From NCBI RefSeq assembly GCF_016917355.1, contig NZ_CP070304.1, positions 3,906,001-3,970,000 of the forward strand: a stretch of DNA of 64,000 bases. Reading direction: 5' to 3'. This DNA is from Glaciimonas sp. PAMC28666. GTDB lineage: Bacteria; Pseudomonadota; Gammaproteobacteria; Burkholderiales; Burkholderiaceae_D. The number at the start of each line of letters is the position of its first letter. Position 1 is the first letter of the stretch. The position numbers and the translations under genes are program-made. Shown here in pieces: positions 57,225 to 64,000 of this stretch. Under the pieces are notes generated by a model that was given only the letters and a program-made list of their open reading frames with translations, was not told where the DNA came from and made no database searches.

Positions 57225-57312
57225 AGTGATTGTCTCCAGCTTATTGATGCACCCATGCGATCGATACCGCATGACTCTTCATTTATTTGCGCATGGCTTA
57301 TGCCGTGTCAGC

Positions 57313-57804
57313 TTAGGTACTCCCGGGCCGACGCCGAACGAGCCGTAGCGGGCGATACACGAGAAGCTCAGTGCCATCGCCCAAAACAACTGTGTTCTCG
57401 GTGCGCACCAGGCCACGATCCAGCTTCTTTGATGCGGGCCGCTCGATGACCTTGCAATGGACATAGATCGTGTCACCGATGTGGATCGGGTGCTTGACGT
57501 CGAGGTCGGTATGCAGGAAGGCGAGGCCGGTACGATCAAGCGACGGCGACACCAATCCTTCGGCCATCGTGAAGACCATACCGGCGGGCACCGGCCGCCC
57601 GCCAATCACATTGACACTTTCATCGTGTCGATTGGTGAACAGTTCTTCGGTGAACCAGGTGAGGTTAATGAAGGAGACGAGGTCGGTTTCGGTGATCGTG
57701 CGCCCGGCTGTGTGCCAGCGCGTGCCTGGTACAAAATCGTCCCACATCATGCCGATTCCAATCCGACCAAGATCGGCGCCCTCGTTTCTATTCGTGTCCA
57801 TCAT
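57313..57804 (-). CDS. MaoC-family hydratase
   Basis: 163 residues, single hotdog domain. WHTAGRTITETDLVSFINLTW near the N-terminus holds the conserved start of the (R)-hydratase motif, but the canonical D-x4-H active site is not obvious. RPVPAGMVFTMAEGL is the second core segment, and HIGDTIYVHCKVIER the third. MaoC proteins next to CaiB transferases and acyl-CoA dehydrogenases hydrate branched or dicarboxylic enoyl-CoAs such as mesaconyl-CoA. TTGAGGA precedes ATG 57804. Confidence 0.82.
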   Translation of the reverse strand: MMDTNRNEGADLGRIGIGMMWDDFVPGTRWHTAGRTITETDLVSFINLTWFTEELFTNRHDESVNVIGGRPVPAGMVFTMAEGLVSPSLDRTGLAFLHTDLDVKHPIHIGDTIYVHCKVIERPASKKLDRGLVRTENTVVLGDGTELLVYRPLRLVRRRPGST

Positions 57805-57850
57805 AATTTTTTCCTCAAGAGTGTGACAGTAGCCCATAAGCTTTTGTGTC

Positions 57851-59017
57851 TCAGTACGATCGCGGCAGTCCGAGCACCTTCTCCGCAATAAACGAAAAGA
57901 TCATCTGCATGCTGACCGGCGCAATCCGTAATAACATCGCTTCCCGGAAGTAGCGTTCGACGTGATATTCCTTCGCATAACCGAAACCGCCATGCGTTAG
58001 CACAGCCGCTTCGCAAGCGCGGAAACAGGCTTCCGCAGCCAGATACTTCGCTGCGTTCGCTTCCGCACCGCAGGCCAGACCCTGATCGTATTTCCAGGCC
58101 GAATGCAGCACCATCAGCCATGCCGCTTCGAGGTCCATCCAACACTGGGCAAGCGGATGCTGGATGCCCTGGTTTTTACCGATCGGCCGATCGAATACGA
58201 CCCGCTCGTTGGCATAACTGGCTGCGCGTGCCAACGCGGCACGGCCCAGGCCGACCGCAGCGGCACCGACCAAGGTACGTTCAGGATTCATCCCATGAAG
58301 AATGTTGCGGAAGCCCTGACCTTCGACGCCGATCAGGTCTTCTACGGGTACCGGCAGATCATCGATGAACAATTCGTTCGAGTCGACACACTTGCGTCCC
58401 ATCTTTTCGATTTCGCGCACATCCACATATCGGCGATCGAGGTTGGTGTAGAACAGACTCAGGCCATCGACCTTTTTCTGGCACTGCTCGATCGGTGTCG
58501 TACGGGCCAGTAACAACATCTTCTCAGTGACCTGCGCAGTGGATATCCATACCTTGCGGCCGGTCACCAGATAACGATCGCCGTCGCGTCGCGCGAAGGT
58601 CTTGAGGCGCGTGGTATCAAGGCCAGTGTTGGGTTCCGTCACCGCGAAACAAGCCTTCTCCTTACCTGCAATCAGCGGCGGCAGAATTCTCTGTTTTTGC
58701 GCTTCCGTGCCAAACACCACCACTGGATTCAGGCCGAAGATATTCATGTGGATCGCGGACACGCCACTCATGCCTGCGCCCGAGCCGGATAGCGCTTCCA
58801 CCATGAGGGCCGCCTCAGTGATCCCCAGTCCGGCACCGCCATAGGCCTCGGGCATGCACACGCCAAGATAGCCCGAGCGCGCAATCGCCTCATGAAAGTC
58901 AAGCGGAAAGCCCCCGTTACGGTCACGATCGAGCCAATACTCGGCCGGAAAATCGCTGCATACCTGACGCACGCCGTCCTGGATAGCGCGTTGTTCATTG
59001 CTTAAGGAAAAATTCAT
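57851..59017 (-). CDS. Acyl-CoA dehydrogenase, non-canonical active site
   Basis: 388 residues. CFAVTEPNTGLDTTRLKTFAR and RKVWISTAQVTEKMLLLAR are the family signatures. The C-terminus, where most members have YEGTxE, reads MLLRIAPVSMQMIFSFIAEK, so the catalytic Glu is not at that position. Relatives with RIAPVS endings are frequent in CaiB-linked clusters; the base may come from another helix as in isovaleryl-CoA dehydrogenase. Its start overlaps the CoA-transferase stop (ATGA, 59014-59017). Confidence 0.88.
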   Translation of the reverse strand: MNFSLSNEQRAIQDGVRQVCSDFPAEYWLDRDRNGGFPLDFHEAIARSGYLGVCMPEAYGGAGLGITEAALMVEALSGSGAGMSGVSAIHMNIFGLNPVVVFGTEAQKQRILPPLIAGKEKACFAVTEPNTGLDTTRLKTFARRDGDRYLVTGRKVWISTAQVTEKMLLLARTTPIEQCQKKVDGLSLFYTNLDRRYVDVREIEKMGRKCVDSNELFIDDLPVPVEDLIGVEGQGFRNILHGMNPERTLVGAAAVGLGRAALARAASYANERVVFDRPIGKNQGIQHPLAQCWMDLEAAWLMVLHSAWKYDQGLACGAEANAAKYLAAEACFRACEAAVLTHGGFGYAKEYHVERYFREAMLLRIAPVSMQMIFSFIAEKVLGLPRSY

Positions 59018-60270
59018 AGTGTCACTCCAGAAATCGCGGAAGCCGCTGTGCGAGGATGAAACTGAATGGCGGCACCGCTGGCTAACAGTGCATGCCGGGC
59101 GGCCGCGTCAATGCCGGCCTCCGCCAATACCTCGTCGGTATGTTCACCCAGCCGGGGCGGCATCGTGACAGACGGCCGCTTGCCATTGAAGCGCATCGGC
59201 GCCGCGACCAGTTTCAGTTGACCAAGTGCCGCGTCATCCACCGTAGGGAACATGCCAACGGCCATCAGATGCGGGTCGCGCTCCAGATCCGCCAACCGAT
59301 TCAGCGGTCCTGCGGGAATATCGAGTCGATCGCAAGCGGCCAGCCACTCGGCGCTCGAACGCAATGCGATACGTTCACCGACCAAGCGGTAAAGCGCATC
59401 AATATGAAGCGTGCGGCTGCCGATCCCGATGAAGCGCGGATCGTCGGCGCATTCGGGAATCCCCGCCTCACCGAAAAAAAGACGCCAATGCTGATCGGTA
59501 TAAGGAACGATGCAAACATAGCCGTCAGTCGTCCGATACGGACGACGCCAGCGCGTCAGCAGGCGCGAATAACCGGCCTCACTTTGGGGCGGGACGAAGT
59601 GCGCGCCGTAGAAATGTTCGATGAGCGTGAAATGCACCATCGATTCGAGCATTGGCACTTCCACATAGACGCCGCTGCCTTCGCGGGCACGCCTGACGAG
59701 TCCCATCAGCACTGCCTGGGTGGCGAACATACCGCAAATTTTGTCGGCAATCACGCTCGGTACATACGAGGGTTCGCCTCCCTGGTCGGCCGAGAGGCCA
59801 GCGAGACCGCATAAGCCCTGAATGATGTCATCGTATGCGGGACGTCCGGCGTAGGGACCGTCTTCACCAAAGCCATGCGCGGCAACAACGATGAGTTGAG
59901 GATTGCGTGCCAACAGCGCTTCGGGACTGAAGCCGAGTGCCGCCATTTTTTGTGGCCGCATGCTGTGCAGCAGGACATCGGCGTTGTCGATCAAAGTGAA
60001 CAGCGCATCGCGCGCTGCCGATTGCTTAAGATCGAGAACGATGCTGCGCTTGGCGCGATTGACGCCTATGAAGGCGGCCGCCATGCCCGCCTCGGGAGCC
60101 GGTCCGGTGCGGCGCGTGGAATCACCGCCCGGCGCTTCGATCTTGATGACGTCGGCACCGTAGTCGCCGAGTTGCTGACTGGCGAACGGCCCGAGCATGA
60201 TTGTCGTGAGATCAAGGATACGTAAGCCCGCCAGTGGCGCGGCATCGCTCGTTCGTGCTGTGTCAGCCAT
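59014..60270 (-). CDS. CaiB/BaiF family III CoA-transferase
   Basis: 418 residues. AGLRILDLTTIMLGPFASQQLGDYGADVIKIE is split across the N-terminal signature, and PAYDDIIQGLCGLAGL holds the active-site Asp. AAAGGAGACC precedes ATG 60270, so the long frame to 60357 is not used. It is the first gene of the minus-strand block and directly divergent from LysR. It is close in organisation to the transferase at 49131 but clearly a separate paralogue. Confidence 0.9.
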   Translation of the reverse strand: MADTARTSDAAPLAGLRILDLTTIMLGPFASQQLGDYGADVIKIEAPGGDSTRRTGPAPEAGMAAAFIGVNRAKRSIVLDLKQSAARDALFTLIDNADVLLHSMRPQKMAALGFSPEALLARNPQLIVVAAHGFGEDGPYAGRPAYDDIIQGLCGLAGLSADQGGEPSYVPSVIADKICGMFATQAVLMGLVRRAREGSGVYVEVPMLESMVHFTLIEHFYGAHFVPPQSEAGYSRLLTRWRRPYRTTDGYVCIVPYTDQHWRLFFGEAGIPECADDPRFIGIGSRTLHIDALYRLVGERIALRSSAEWLAACDRLDIPAGPLNRLADLERDPHLMAVGMFPTVDDAALGQLKLVAAPMRFNGKRPSVTMPPRLGEHTDEVLAEAGIDAAARHALLASGAAIQFHPRTAASAISGVTL

Positions 60271-60326
60271 TCCGGTCTCCTTTGTTTTGTCACTCAGGTA
60301 ATCGTATACGCCGACATCGTTCGGGT

Positions 60327-60354
60327 CTAATATTAGTTTTATCGTTTCTAATAT
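60327..60354. promoter_or_regulatory. LysR operator candidate: TCTAATAT repeated 20 bp apart
   Basis: TCTAATAT occurs at 60327-60334 and 60347-60354. The first copy extends into the perfect palindrome CTAATATTAG (60328-60337). Twenty bases is two helical turns, so both sites face the same side of the DNA, as expected for a LysR tetramer. The region lies between the divergent CoA-transferase and LysR starts. Confidence 0.6.
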
Positions 60355-60369
60355 CATAAGAGTATCGCT

Positions 60370-61257
60370 ATGGAACTTCGCCAGCTTCGCCAGTTTCTCG
60401 CCGTCGCGGAAACGCTAAACTTCCATAAGGCTGCTGCGCGCTTGCATATTGCGCAACCGCCGCTCTCCATGGCCATACGCCGTCTCGAGACGTCGCTGGG
60501 TGCGGCGCTGTTCGATCGCACCACGCGAGGGGTCGTGCTGACAGCCGCCGGTCAAGCCGCGCTTGAACACGCGCGCGATGCGGTGTTTCATGCGGATCAG
60601 GTGCGCGAAAGTATAGCGCTCGCCAACACAAATGCCACCGGCACCTTGCGCATGCATTTCGTTGCTTCGTCGATGCTGGCGTTTGTCCCGCGTGCGATTG
60701 AACGCTTTCACGCGACTTTCCCCAAAGCGGAACTGGATTTATACGAGGCGGATACACAAGCCATACTCAAGGCCATCGAGGTCGGGGACTCCGATATCGG
60801 CGTCGTGCGCTTTCCCACGCCCAAGCTGGCATCGATCACCATGGAGCCCGTGCTAAGCGATCGCTATATCGCGGCACTGCCCAAGAATCACCGACTCGCC
60901 CGGCGCAAGACACTCAAGCTGACAGAATTGCGTGATGAGCCCTTCATCCTTCCCTCGCAGCGCATGACCCCAACCTCGCATCTTTGCGTGCTCGCGGCTT
61001 GTCACCAGGCCGGGTTCATTCCTCGCATTGTTCAGCAAGGCTCGCAGGCGCAAACCATCATCGCGCTGGTCGAGAGCGGACTTGGCGTCGCTCTCGTACC
61101 CAAACTATGGGAACTCATGGCGGGACGCTCGGTAGCCCTCCGTCCGCTTTCCGATCAACGGGATGGCACTACCGGACTCGGCATCGCATATAGAACCAAC
61201 GCGGTGACGCCACTGGCACGGCATTTTCTGGAATTTGCGAAGGCAATCGTGGGGTGA
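60370..61257 (+). CDS. LysR-family transcriptional regulator (CatM/BenM-like)
   Basis: 295 residues. MELRQLRQFLAVAETLNFHK opens the winged helix, AARLHIAQPPLSMAIRRLE is the recognition region, and the effector domain follows. The MELRQLR start and the TRGVVLTAAG turn resemble the BenM/CatM/AlsR subgroup. It is divergent from the minus-strand CoA-transferase/beta-oxidation block and is its probable activator, with repeats at 60327-60354 as the likely site. Effector unknown. Confidence 0.92.
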   Translation: MELRQLRQFLAVAETLNFHKAAARLHIAQPPLSMAIRRLETSLGAALFDRTTRGVVLTAAGQAALEHARDAVFHADQVRESIALANTNATGTLRMHFVASSMLAFVPRAIERFHATFPKAELDLYEADTQAILKAIEVGDSDIGVVRFPTPKLASITMEPVLSDRYIAALPKNHRLARRKTLKLTELRDEPFILPSQRMTPTSHLCVLAACHQAGFIPRIVQQGSQAQTIIALVESGLGVALVPKLWELMAGRSVALRPLSDQRDGTTGLGIAYRTNAVTPLARHFLEFAKAIVG

Positions 61258-61260
61258 ATT

Positions 61261-61471
61261 GCGCCTGCGATCGGTGCTGACACCATGGGTAGCGGCATCG
61301 CGATGAATTTGGTGCACAGGCACCCCCATCATCCTGCTCATAAACAAACAGGAAACGCTCGACAAGGGCCTGGCGACGATCCGTAAAAATTGCGAAAATA
61401 CGATAAAGTACGGGCAGCAGACGCAAGAGAAATCTCGTCTTACAAATTATGTGGAGTCAATTTTGAGCTAG
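61261..61471 (+). pseudogene. Frameshifted remnant of a 3-hydroxyacyl-CoA dehydrogenase
   Basis: From 61261 the frame reads PAIGADTMGSGIAMNLVHR, the NAD-binding start of a FadB-type dehydrogenase. After a +1 shift near 61319 it continues GTPIILLINKQETLDKGLAT, then IRKNCENTIKYGQQTQEK, to a stop at 61469-61471. This lines up with the usual GAGTMGxGIAMN, VxLLExNQExLDKGLATIRKNYExTxKKGxLTQEK order. No start codon or downstream domains remain. It is a dead copy next to the LysR gene and not a copy of the nearby fadB-like gene at 53672. Confidence 0.8.
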
Positions 61472-61481
61472 TACAGCGCAC

Positions 61482-61520
61482 AAAACAAAATCCGATTGTA
61501 ACGTCGGATTTTTGTTTTCT
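61482..61520. terminator. Strong bidirectional terminator
   Basis: AAAACAAAATCCGA pairs with TCGGATTTTTGTTTT across a short loop (TTGTAACG); the A- and T-rich flanks give T-runs in both directions. It lies between the dead dehydrogenase fragment and the minus-strand XRE gene (ends 61536). Confidence 0.8.
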
Positions 61521-61535
61521 ATTTAGCGATAAGTA

Positions 61536-61724
61536 CTATACAAGATGTCCTTCCAGACGTTTGTCGAGTGCGCTGGCGTATTCTCGCAACGTACTGAGGC
61601 TCGGGGAGCGCTTACCTGATGCAAGTGCACTTTCCACTCTGACGACCGCTGGCGCTTTGGTGCCCATGTGCTCAGCAATTTGCGCTTGGGTCAGTCCTGC
61701 CGCTTTGCGGGTTCGCTGAATCAC
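61536..61724 (-). CDS. Small XRE-type helix-turn-helix protein
   Basis: 62 residues from GTG 61724. TRKAAGLTQAQIAEHMGTKA is an HTH_3 motif, then VVRVESALASGKRSPSLSTL. It is shorter than complete HigA-type antitoxins but contains the entire DNA-binding fold. The GTGA start overlaps the stop of the upstream ORF, which suggests a two-gene unit of toxin-antitoxin layout. Bounded on its 3' side by the strong terminator. Confidence 0.75.
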   Translation of the reverse strand: MIQRTRKAAGLTQAQIAEHMGTKAPAVVRVESALASGKRSPSLSTLREYASALDKRLEGHLV

Positions 61725-61912
61725 GACGCCGTCACGGTGTTACAAGAAAATTGGGCGAGTATCCGTAGTCCTTTTTTACGTATCGCGGTAATCCTTTCCG
61801 GTGGGATGTTATCAACACCGCATGGCATAACGCGATCAAGAAAGTAGATCTCCGCTCCGGTAACCCAGGATTCGTCAGGAGCAAGTCCCATACCGAATCG
61901 TCTCTGGTTCAA
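61721..61912 (-). CDS. Small ORF upstream of the XRE gene, unknown
   Basis: 63 residues (begins MNQRRFGMGLAPDESWVTG). No family is recognised. It overlaps the XRE gene by 4 bases and could be its partner, for example a toxin or a truncated one, but there are no residues that mark a known toxin fold. Confidence 0.35.
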   Translation of the reverse strand: MNQRRFGMGLAPDESWVTGAEIYFLDRVMPCGVDNIPPERITAIRKKGLRILAQFSCNTVTAS

Positions 61913-62202
61913 ACGCGTGAAATGACCATTCCAATCTGTCCTTTGTGTTTGTCACGGCCATCTTGTGTGCGTCGTGACGACACCGGGGCTGATCCATATG
62001 ATAGCGGTCCTCTTCGATAGCTAAGCAAATAAGGTTGTTGCCATAAATTGCCGTGATTCAGCATGGCGCGATGTTTGCTAGTTGTTAGCAAAGTACACGG
62101 CATCGCGTGCGCAACAAGGAAGCTTTATTACCTGCTTTTCCTGTTGTACCCGCCATTTCGATGACTCAACCTGATTTACCTAAATCTATAATAGGAGACA
62201 CA

Positions 62203-63420
62203 ATGCATTTGTCCAAAATCGCCGTTGCCGTTCTTAGTGCGTCCATCATTGGTTTGAGCGCCGGTAATGCCATGGCGCAATTTACGGGTGACAGCGTCAA
62301 AATCGGTGTCATTGTTGATAAAACCGGTGTCTACTCCGGCATTGGAGGGCCAGGAGGGGTCGCCGCGGTAAAAATGGCAATTGATGATTTCGGCGGCAAG
62401 GTATCCGGCAAGCCGATTGAAATGGTTTCAGCGGACTACCAGAACAAAGTAGACATCGCCGTTGCACGCGCATCAGAATGGATTGATCGCGATCAGGTTG
62501 ATATGATCATTGAATCGACCGACTCTTCCGCCGCTATTGCATTGCAAAAATTGGGAGTAATTAAAAAGAAAGTGATGTTATTTGCCGGATCGGCGTCAAC
62601 TGTGCTGACCAATCAGGAATGCTCCCCCTATGGCGTCCACTATGTATATGACACATACGCGCTGGCAACCGGTACGGGCCGCGCTATCGTAGAGTCAGGC
62701 GGCGATACCTGGTTTTTCCTGACTGCTGATTACGCTTTCGGAAAATCGCTCGAAAAAGATACAAGTCAGGTCGTTAATGAAATGGGAGGGAAAGTCTTAG
62801 GCTCGATTAAGCATCCACTTAACGCATCAGATTTTTCTTCGTTCTTGCTACAAGCCCAGGCATCGAAAGCCAAGATTATCGGTTTTGCTAATGCTGGTCG
62901 AGATACGCAAAACGCGGTACGCGGTGCCGTCGAATTTGGCTTGACTAAGGGTGGCCAGAAGCTGGCAACCCTGTTGATTTTTGACACAGACCTCAAAGGT
63001 ATGGGCCTTCCTCTCGCGCAAGGACTGTTGTTTACAACGGGTTTCTATTGGGATATGAATAATGAAACCCGTGCATGGTCCAAGCGTTTTTACGCACTGC
63101 AACAAAAGATGCCGACTATGGTTCAAGCCGGTATGTATTCCGCGACCATGCATTATTTGAACGCAGTTCAAGCGGCAGGTACTGATAATGCGGAAGCAGT
63201 GATGAAAAAGATGAAGGCCACCGAAATCAATGATTTTTTTGCGAAGAAAGGCCGGATTCGCGAAGATGGCCTAATGGTGCATGACATGTACCTGGCAGAA
63301 GCCAAAAAACCGTCGGAATCCAAGTCTGACTGGGATTTGATGAAAATAGTAAAAACTATTCCTGGCGATAAGGCATATCAGCCGATGAGTGAAGGATCTT
63401 GCTCACTGGTGAAAAAGTAA
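62203..63420 (+). CDS. Periplasmic binding protein of a branched-chain amino-acid-type ABC transporter
   Basis: 405 residues. The signal peptide MHLSKIAVAVLSASIIGLSA is cleaved after GNAMAQ. The Peripla_BP_6 start, VKIGVIVDKTGVYSGIGGPG, is followed by ALQKLGVIKKKVMLFAGSAS and DTWFFLTADYAFGKSLEKD. Relatives in Burkholderiales often bind aromatic or organic acids rather than leucine. AGGAGACACA precedes ATG 62203. The rest of the transporter is not seen in the window; it may lie to the right or be lost. Confidence 0.9.
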   Translation: MHLSKIAVAVLSASIIGLSAGNAMAQFTGDSVKIGVIVDKTGVYSGIGGPGGVAAVKMAIDDFGGKVSGKPIEMVSADYQNKVDIAVARASEWIDRDQVDMIIESTDSSAAIALQKLGVIKKKVMLFAGSASTVLTNQECSPYGVHYVYDTYALATGTGRAIVESGGDTWFFLTADYAFGKSLEKDTSQVVNEMGGKVLGSIKHPLNASDFSSFLLQAQASKAKIIGFANAGRDTQNAVRGAVEFGLTKGGQKLATLLIFDTDLKGMGLPLAQGLLFTTGFYWDMNNETRAWSKRFYALQQKMPTMVQAGMYSATMHYLNAVQAAGTDNAEAVMKKMKATEINDFFAKKGRIREDGLMVHDMYLAEAKKPSESKSDWDLMKIVKTIPGDKAYQPMSEGSCSLVKK

Positions 63421-64000
63421 TTGTTGTAGCCTTGGAAAAATAATTGCCGGGTTTTGGATCAGTCCCCCAAATATGACTGGCTAAATGAAGGTTCCGGTTC
63501 AGCATGACTGCTGATCCGGAATAAAGGTGAACGATTTGTGGTGCGTGTCGGAACCACCGGCCACGTTAAGATGGGTGAGTCATTAGCGGCCCCGCGGGTT
63601 AAATTCAAGTAAGCTCTTGCAGCTGTCACCATTTTCGCGTTTGCCAAAACCACGTTTCATGCTTTGCATTAGCTTGCTTAAAACCGCTGTCCTGGCCTTC
63701 GGCTTCCATTCTTTGTCGTGCCTCCCTCGCTCATATTTCCTTCACTCACGTAGCTGCTACCTCGCGATTGACATCCCATCAAGGCTTCGCCGAGCCCTGC
63801 CAGCCACACTGCGAAGCGCTCGTTTGAACCGATGAAGCAATGGAGGAACAATGACAGGAAGCGTGGTTGACCGTTTCCTGGCACGTGGTTTGCATATAGG
63901 TCGTCAATGGAAGGTTCGGTGCCGATACAGGCCGGAGTGGCTGAGCGGCCGAAGCCTCACTACAATCGAGACGAGATTTGAAACCGGAGCCTAATGTGGT
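63421..64000. other. Terminal intergenic region with a long hairpin, no supported gene
   Basis: A 13-bp stem with one mismatch and a TGAC loop lies at 63492-63521 (TTCCGGTTCAGCA against TGCTGATCCGGAA), without a T-run. Short frames on both strands carry no recognisable protein. GTGGCTGAGCGGCCGAAG near 63946-63963 resembles a tRNA-Ser D-arm, but the rest of a tRNA cannot be folded. Confidence 0.4.

Noticed and set aside
63421-63660. Insertion-sequence end suggested by the long hairpin and nearby short frames
   Set aside because: No transposase motif, matching inverted end or target duplication could be found by eye; left as an unexplained hairpin.
63930-64000. tRNA-Ser-like sequence (GTGGCTGAGCGGCCGAAG)
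   Set aside because: Only a D-arm-like stretch is present; acceptor, anticodon and T arms do not fold from the flanking bases. It may be coincidence or a broken tRNA end.

Overview
The window looks like a chromosomal catabolic island from a betaproteobacterium, most likely Burkholderiales. The evidence is three Burkholderiales-type trimeric porins, many LysR/GntR/MarR regulators, a fused aerobic indolepyruvate-type oxidoreductase, a two-domain aminobenzoyl/salicylyl-CoA monooxygenase, and blocks of CaiB-type CoA-transferases with acyl-CoA dehydrogenases. No genus can be named from the sequence alone. No rRNA, intact tRNA, CRISPR array or complete insertion sequence was seen.

Layout. (1) 1-4793: aromatic oxygenation genes, namely a partial FAD hydroxylase, a VOC-fold protein, a Rieske oxygenase with its reductase, and a LysR regulator. 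(2) 5011-9882: a LysR regulator divergent from a fused indolepyruvate-type oxidoreductase pair (iorA/iorB-like). (3) 9904-20248: a Crp/Fnr regulator faces, across a perfect 20-bp palindrome, a run encoding a class V aminotransferase-like enzyme, a YitT membrane protein, a double-CDGSH/bicupin fusion, an ArgE-like deacylase, an MFS carrier, a porin, an amino-acid permease and a cyclase-family (isatin hydrolase/kynurenine formamidase-like) enzyme. (4) 20353-31083: a porin and a CoA-dependent 2-aminobenzoate-type operon (monooxygenase/reductase, SDR, MarR, crotonase, acyl-CoA dehydrogenase, thioesterase, RidA-like protein, hydroxyacyl-CoA dehydrogenase, glutaryl-CoA dehydrogenase). Regions 2-4 can be read together as a route from indole or tryptophan derivatives through anthranilate to central metabolism; this is inference. 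(5) 31243-32626: an N-carbamoyl-D-amino-acid hydrolase-like gene flanked by two small unknown ORFs, on the minus strand.

(6) 33243-46861: a GntR regulator, a decayed ABC-ATPase fragment, an MFS carrier, then an operon with an isocitrate lyase/PEP mutase-family lyase, aconitase-family large and small subunits, an MmgE/PrpD protein, a PrpF-family isomerase, a CapA-like protein, another MFS carrier and a porin. The enzyme set (isomerase, hydro-lyase, C-C lyase) matches the chemistry of the late steps of anaerobic nicotinate degradation (methylitaconate, dimethylmaleate, dimethylmalate, then pyruvate plus propionate), here in a different genetic setting. It is the best candidate for an undescribed pathway. 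(7) 47241-61257: an AlkK-like acyl-CoA ligase, a decayed MFS fragment, and a long minus-strand block (two CaiB CoA-transferases, two acyl-CoA dehydrogenases, crotonase, thiolase, FadB-like fusion, MHS transporter, MaoC-like hydratase) divergent from a LysR gene over a repeated TCTAATAT operator-like sequence. (8) 61261-64000: a frameshifted hydroxyacyl-CoA dehydrogenase remnant, a strong terminator, a small XRE gene pair, and a periplasmic binding protein of the branched-chain amino-acid type.

At least three gene remnants lie at the joints between modules, which suggests the island was assembled and trimmed piecemeal. All functional calls come from reading the translated sequence by eye; no database search was run.
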